Positions 60,195 through 64,000 of a stretch of DNA of 64,000 bases are shown here, piece by piece. A model generated the notes under the pieces. The model did no database searches. It was not told the origin of the DNA and saw nothing but the letters and a program-made list of their open reading frames with translations. The stretch is from Manis javanica. Its lineage: Eukaryota; Chordata; Mammalia; Pholidota; Manidae. Position numbers and translations under genes: made by a program. The DNA lies in contig NC_133174.1 of assembly GCF_040802235.1 (NCBI RefSeq), forward strand, positions 137,693,213 to 137,757,212, read 5' to 3'. Each line of letters begins with the position of its first letter. Position 1 is the stretch's first letter.

Positions 60195-60690
60195 TTGCAG
60201 GACTTCCAGGTGTTTGGTTTCTAGTGGGGGGAACAGACGTGTAACTCTTGGCAACAGGCTAGAGTGAAACAAGTGGTGTAACAGCAGTCTGGATCAAATG
60301 TCACAGAACTTCAGAGGAGGGAGTGGCCATTCTGTCTGATCTAATTGGGAAGCAGGGCTCTCTTAGAGGTGAGGCTTGTCAAGCCAGGCCTTACACCACA
60401 GGGAGAATTTTGGCTCTTGGCAAAGATAGGTCATCCTAGGCACAGGGAGCACCATGCAGAAAGCATATAGGCCTGATTATAGGCAACATGTCTGAAGAGC
60501 TGCGAAGGCATTTACTTATTAGAGCACAGAATGTTGTGGGAGAGAAGCCTGTAGAGACAGGCTGCAAGCGATATCACGGGGCCCTTGAATTATGTACTTA
60601 GGAGGTTAGTCTTTATTCTGGAGGTAGTGCAGAATGGCACATGCTTGGGGGTGCATTCTGGTTGCATAACTGACTATTTTAATGCTTGCT
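60195..60690 (+). repeat. Probable L2 fragment
   Basis: 'gggcccttgaattatgtact' and 'agtctttattctggaggtag' fit sense L2 text. Confidence 0.45.
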
Positions 60691-60821
60691 CTTTGGTGTG
60701 TGATCTGGATCTTATTTTTGTTCATAAGAAGTGGTAAAAGGACCAAGGTAAAAATGCTCTGAAGCATATGGTTGTTTTTTATATGTTGTTGATGTTTTAA
60801 TTATGCAGACAGAAATACTGA

Positions 60822-61013
<192 letters not shown>

Positions 61014-61494
61014 TAAAAAATTCATGTGGGGTTACAAAAACACCTAAAGACCCTTGTTCATCTAAGGCCAGATAATGGTTCTTTGCTCCTGATCAAGCTT
61101 TTCAAAACCTCCTGGGGAAGAAGTTCCTATGAAAGGGGCCCACTGTTGTCACCAAGTGTGAGGACTCGAACTTGCCATTTGGTTTGTTTGACTGAGTAGG
61201 ACGACAAGTTTATAAATAAAATTTCACACTTGATAGTTTTTTACCCAAGTCTGCTCCTGCTCCTCCTTCATGTGATATGTTAACAGCCAGACACCTTCAC
61301 ACCATGAAAATGAAAGAAAGGGAAAACATCAGAGATTTTGCCCTCTGAACGGGAGAGGTTTTTACCTCCAACAACCTTTCTAACTTTTGCCTTGATAGTT
61401 TGCAGAGGTAGTGTAGTGACCTAACATTTTGTTTGGCATGGTGAATGGTGGAGATTTCATCATAGTAACATTTAGTCATTCATAGTAGTAACTG

Positions 61495-61690
61495 TTGAGC
61501 ATCTATGGTGGTTCAAACATGTGCTAGGTGCTTTGAGGGAAACCCTCTGAGATGCACAGTGGTGTCCCCATTTTATGGATGGGGAGCCTGAGGATAAGAA
61601 GAGTTAGGTAACGTAGCTGAGATGACCCAAAAATGACAGAATTTGGATCCAAATACAGTGAGATAATTATTTTGCAAAGAACAAACGCAT
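61495..61690 (-). repeat. MIR SINE, antisense
   Basis: 'cattttatggatggggagcc' and 'gacagaatttggatccaaat' fit reversed MIR. Confidence 0.7.
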
Positions 61691-61799
61691 CTGGCAAGAA
61701 AACCTGCTGTCCAGGTATTGAGGATCAGAAGACTACAGTCTGTAACATCTTGCCCAATCCTGGAAAGAACTAGAAGGGGTTTGGAGGTCGTCTGTTCAG

Positions 61800-61945
61800 T
61801 GGTTCACACAGCCAGATGGGTACCAGGGTAACCTGTTTAAAAATGTGGATCTCTGGGTTCTGTCTCAAATCCTACTGTGAGGTAATCTCTGAAGGGTGGG
61901 TCCAGAAGGCTGGAATTCTTCCATGTGTCCAATGACTCTGACCCA
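61800..61945 (+). repeat. MER5-like hAT fragment
   Basis: 'ggtaacctgtttaaaaatgt' and 'gatctctgggttctgtctca' resemble MER5. It abuts the next hAT element. Confidence 0.55.
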
Positions 61946-61955
61946 TCACACTAGT

Positions 61956-62138
61956 GCAGGGGTCAGCAAACTTTTTCTGTATAGGGCCAGACAGCAAATA
62001 TTTTAGGCTTCGTGGGCCAGTAGGATCTCTGCCATACACTCTTCTGTGTGTTTGTTTTTTCAGTCCTTTTAAAATATAAGGTGTTCTTAGCTTGAAGATC
62101 ATACAAACACTGACTTGGGCTGAAGTTTGTTGATCCCT
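61956..62138 (+). mobile_element. Non-autonomous hAT element with both ends
   Basis: It begins GCAGGGGTCAGCAAACTTTT and ends 'agtttgttgatccctgg', an imperfect inverted terminal repeat. The body ('agggccagacagcaaatatt', 'taggcttcgtgggccagtag') is typical of this common mammalian hAT-Charlie derivative. No clear 8-bp target duplication remains. Confidence 0.85.
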
Positions 62139-62403
62139 GGCCAGTTCAGTCCTGTATTCTATGGATGGGAAGATCAGGCCCTTACCAACAGGATTGCTTC
62201 CCTAGGGTTGCCCAAGGAGCTAGTGGAGGAGCCAGAATTAAAGCCCAAGTCTCCTTTTCCTAGTCTCATGCACTGTGATTTCTTAAAACCGGTCTCCTAT
62301 ACTTCTGTTTGAACCATGAATACAGTTCAGTTTTTTTGTCTCTAGTTTATAAAAGATCAAGGCTAGTACATACTATCAGAAATCAAACGATTATGTCATT
62401 ATT

Positions 62404-62676
62404 TTTTTCCAAAGTCATTACAGTCTTATTGACATATTCCCTATGCTGTACTTTTCATCCCTGTGACTGACTTATTTTATAATTGGAAGTCTGTACCTCT
62501 TGATCCCCTTCACCTATCTGCCTATCTTCCCACCCGCTCCCTTCTAGCAACCACCTGTCTGTTCTCTGTATTTATGAGTCTATTTCTGTTTTGTTTGTTT
62601 ATTTTTTAAAATTCCACATATAAGTAAAATCAGATGGCATTTGTCTTTCTGTGTCTGATTTATTTCATTGAGCAAG
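62404..62676 (-). mobile_element. 5'-truncated L1 tail with 15-bp target duplication
   Basis: The insert begins with a T run and reads as reversed L1 3' UTR ('tcattacagtcttattgaca', 'gagtctatttctgttttgtt', 'ccacatataagtaaaatcag'). GATTATGTCATTATT (62,389-62,403) on the left matches GATTATGCCATTATT (62,677-62,691) on the right, one mismatch. Confidence 0.85.
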
Positions 62677-64000
62677 GATTATGCCATTATTACACCTGCA
62701 CTGAAATTCCCCATCACTCCCCACCTTGGTTTTTGTTTTTGTTTTAATCCAAGCTCTGTTAATGCCTTAGCTATGATCCCAGCTGCTGTCTACCCTTTGG
62801 GGCCTAGAATATGGGGACTTACTTCTAAGGAAGGTTTTTGCATTTTGCCTAAAAGGATCCATGGGAGTGGAGTGTTATAGTACTCAAGGGAAAATGGGGT
62901 TGCTATTTTGATGGTTTTGAAGTGGCGTTCATTCCAATAGTTTAGTTTTTTTTTAATCCTTTTTGTTGCCTTATCAATAGGAGCTGCTTGTATTTAAATA
63001 TTAATCCCCCCCAAAATTAATAAGACAAAGCACATTCTGACCCTTTTACTAAGAACAAAGGGTTTAGAAACAACCCGCAGGCATAATTCTCCACGTTACA
63101 TATGTATATTTCTTGGAATTAGCTTTGAGCCCAAACGGTAGGGCTGGGAGCAGTGTCGTAGTGCAAACTGTTAATGCAGTAATCTCCCTGGAAACACCAG
63201 TGTCACAGAGTTGAATTCCATTTTCTCAGTAACGGACCTGAAGTTGATAAAGAGGGAATATGCCACAGCAGGACAGACTCACTCTCCTGCCTCTCATAGG
63301 TTGGCTTTCCTCTGCAGACATGCTGCGTTTCTCCCCTGTGCAAGCAGTTAGAACCCCTACAAATTTGCTTCTCCCAGCTTTGCGCATGGGCATTTCTGTT
63401 TGCCAGTAGTGACTTCCACATGGTAGATGTAAGTCCCAGTGGATATTGTCCAGCAACAAAGGAGAGGTATCTCCGAACACAAGAATTCTTACCCCCCAGG
63501 CCCCATACCAGTGCTTGCTGGCTACTTGAGCCTTCTTAACAACAACAGAAAGCAAAGCCAGACCGCGGCACTGTTAGCGCGCTCTCGCTTCTTCCACGCC
63601 TCAGCCCTGGTTATTCGGTGTTTTGAAGTCTGCAGTCATGGGTGATGTGTCTTTACAATTGCTTTACAGACATGATGCCTCAATAAATCATCCCGTTAGT
63701 GTTGTTGCAACCGGGGAAGGGGGTGTTTCCTTGGACTCCTGTATTACAGCGAGGCTTGGCGCACCGCCCTATGACCCAGCTGTTAGATAGGCCAGGGGTC
63801 TGGCTGCAAGACGTTTATGCCATAAGGCTTTTTCTCAGGTGTCCTTCCCTGATGAGCCAGGCTCTCAGGGGACCAGGTGGAACTTACCAGTTTGTATATG
63901 CTCATATTTCTGTTACAGATTTGGTCCTCAGCCACCTGTGTCATTTGCCTTTTCCACTTCAATTTTCTTGTTGGCAAGATGAGGTAGTAATTCTTTCTGT

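Overview
The window is nuclear DNA of a placental mammal. It holds the promoter and first five exons of MTM1 (myotubularin, X-linked in mammals) on the + strand, plus about 23 kb of upstream intergenic DNA. Identification rests on four spliced coding segments that translate without a break into the N-terminus of myotubularin. Their lengths (63, 73, 95 and 111 nt) and intron phases fit the known MTM1 gene. The exons encode residues 1-114, that is the N-terminal tail and most of the PH-GRAM lipid-binding domain. The phosphatase domain lies beyond the right edge. The species is not primate, rodent, ruminant or dog-like: I see no Alu, B1/B2, BovB/Bov-tA or carnivore tRNA-Lys SINE. The youngest repeats are short L1 tails that I associate, from memory and with low confidence, with pangolin or xenarthran genomes.

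Layout. 1-23,130 is intergenic. It contains nested L1 fragments; one proviral endogenous retrovirus (1,254-4,523) with two LTRs, a 5-bp target duplication and decayed gag, protease and truncated RT; an isolated CpG-rich block (about 6,540-7,360) with no recognisable gene; two copies of a palindromic MITE-like repeat; MaLR LTRs; and a large inverted arrangement of L1 sequence (13.67-15.11 kb on +, 15.9-18.66 kb on -). 23,140-24,010 is the MTM1 CpG-island promoter with noncoding exon 1. Intron 1 runs to 44,329, and coding exons 2-5 lie at 44,330-44,402, 46,924-46,996, 48,783-48,877 and 60,846-60,956. The introns are filled with old L1, L2, MIR, MER5/hAT and MLT1 debris. Intron 5 runs off the window.

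No prokaryotic features, CRISPR arrays, RNA genes or intact mobile-element proteins were found. Almost all long open frames are chance frames in GC-rich or repeat DNA. The most useful second-look items are the orphan CpG block, the paired ZNF143-like elements in the MTM1 promoter, the proviral ERV with its precise boundaries and internal L1 junction, a set of five very short TSD-flanked L1 stubs, and a few MTM1 substitutions, notably Trp at position 43. I did not find a clearly new biological system.
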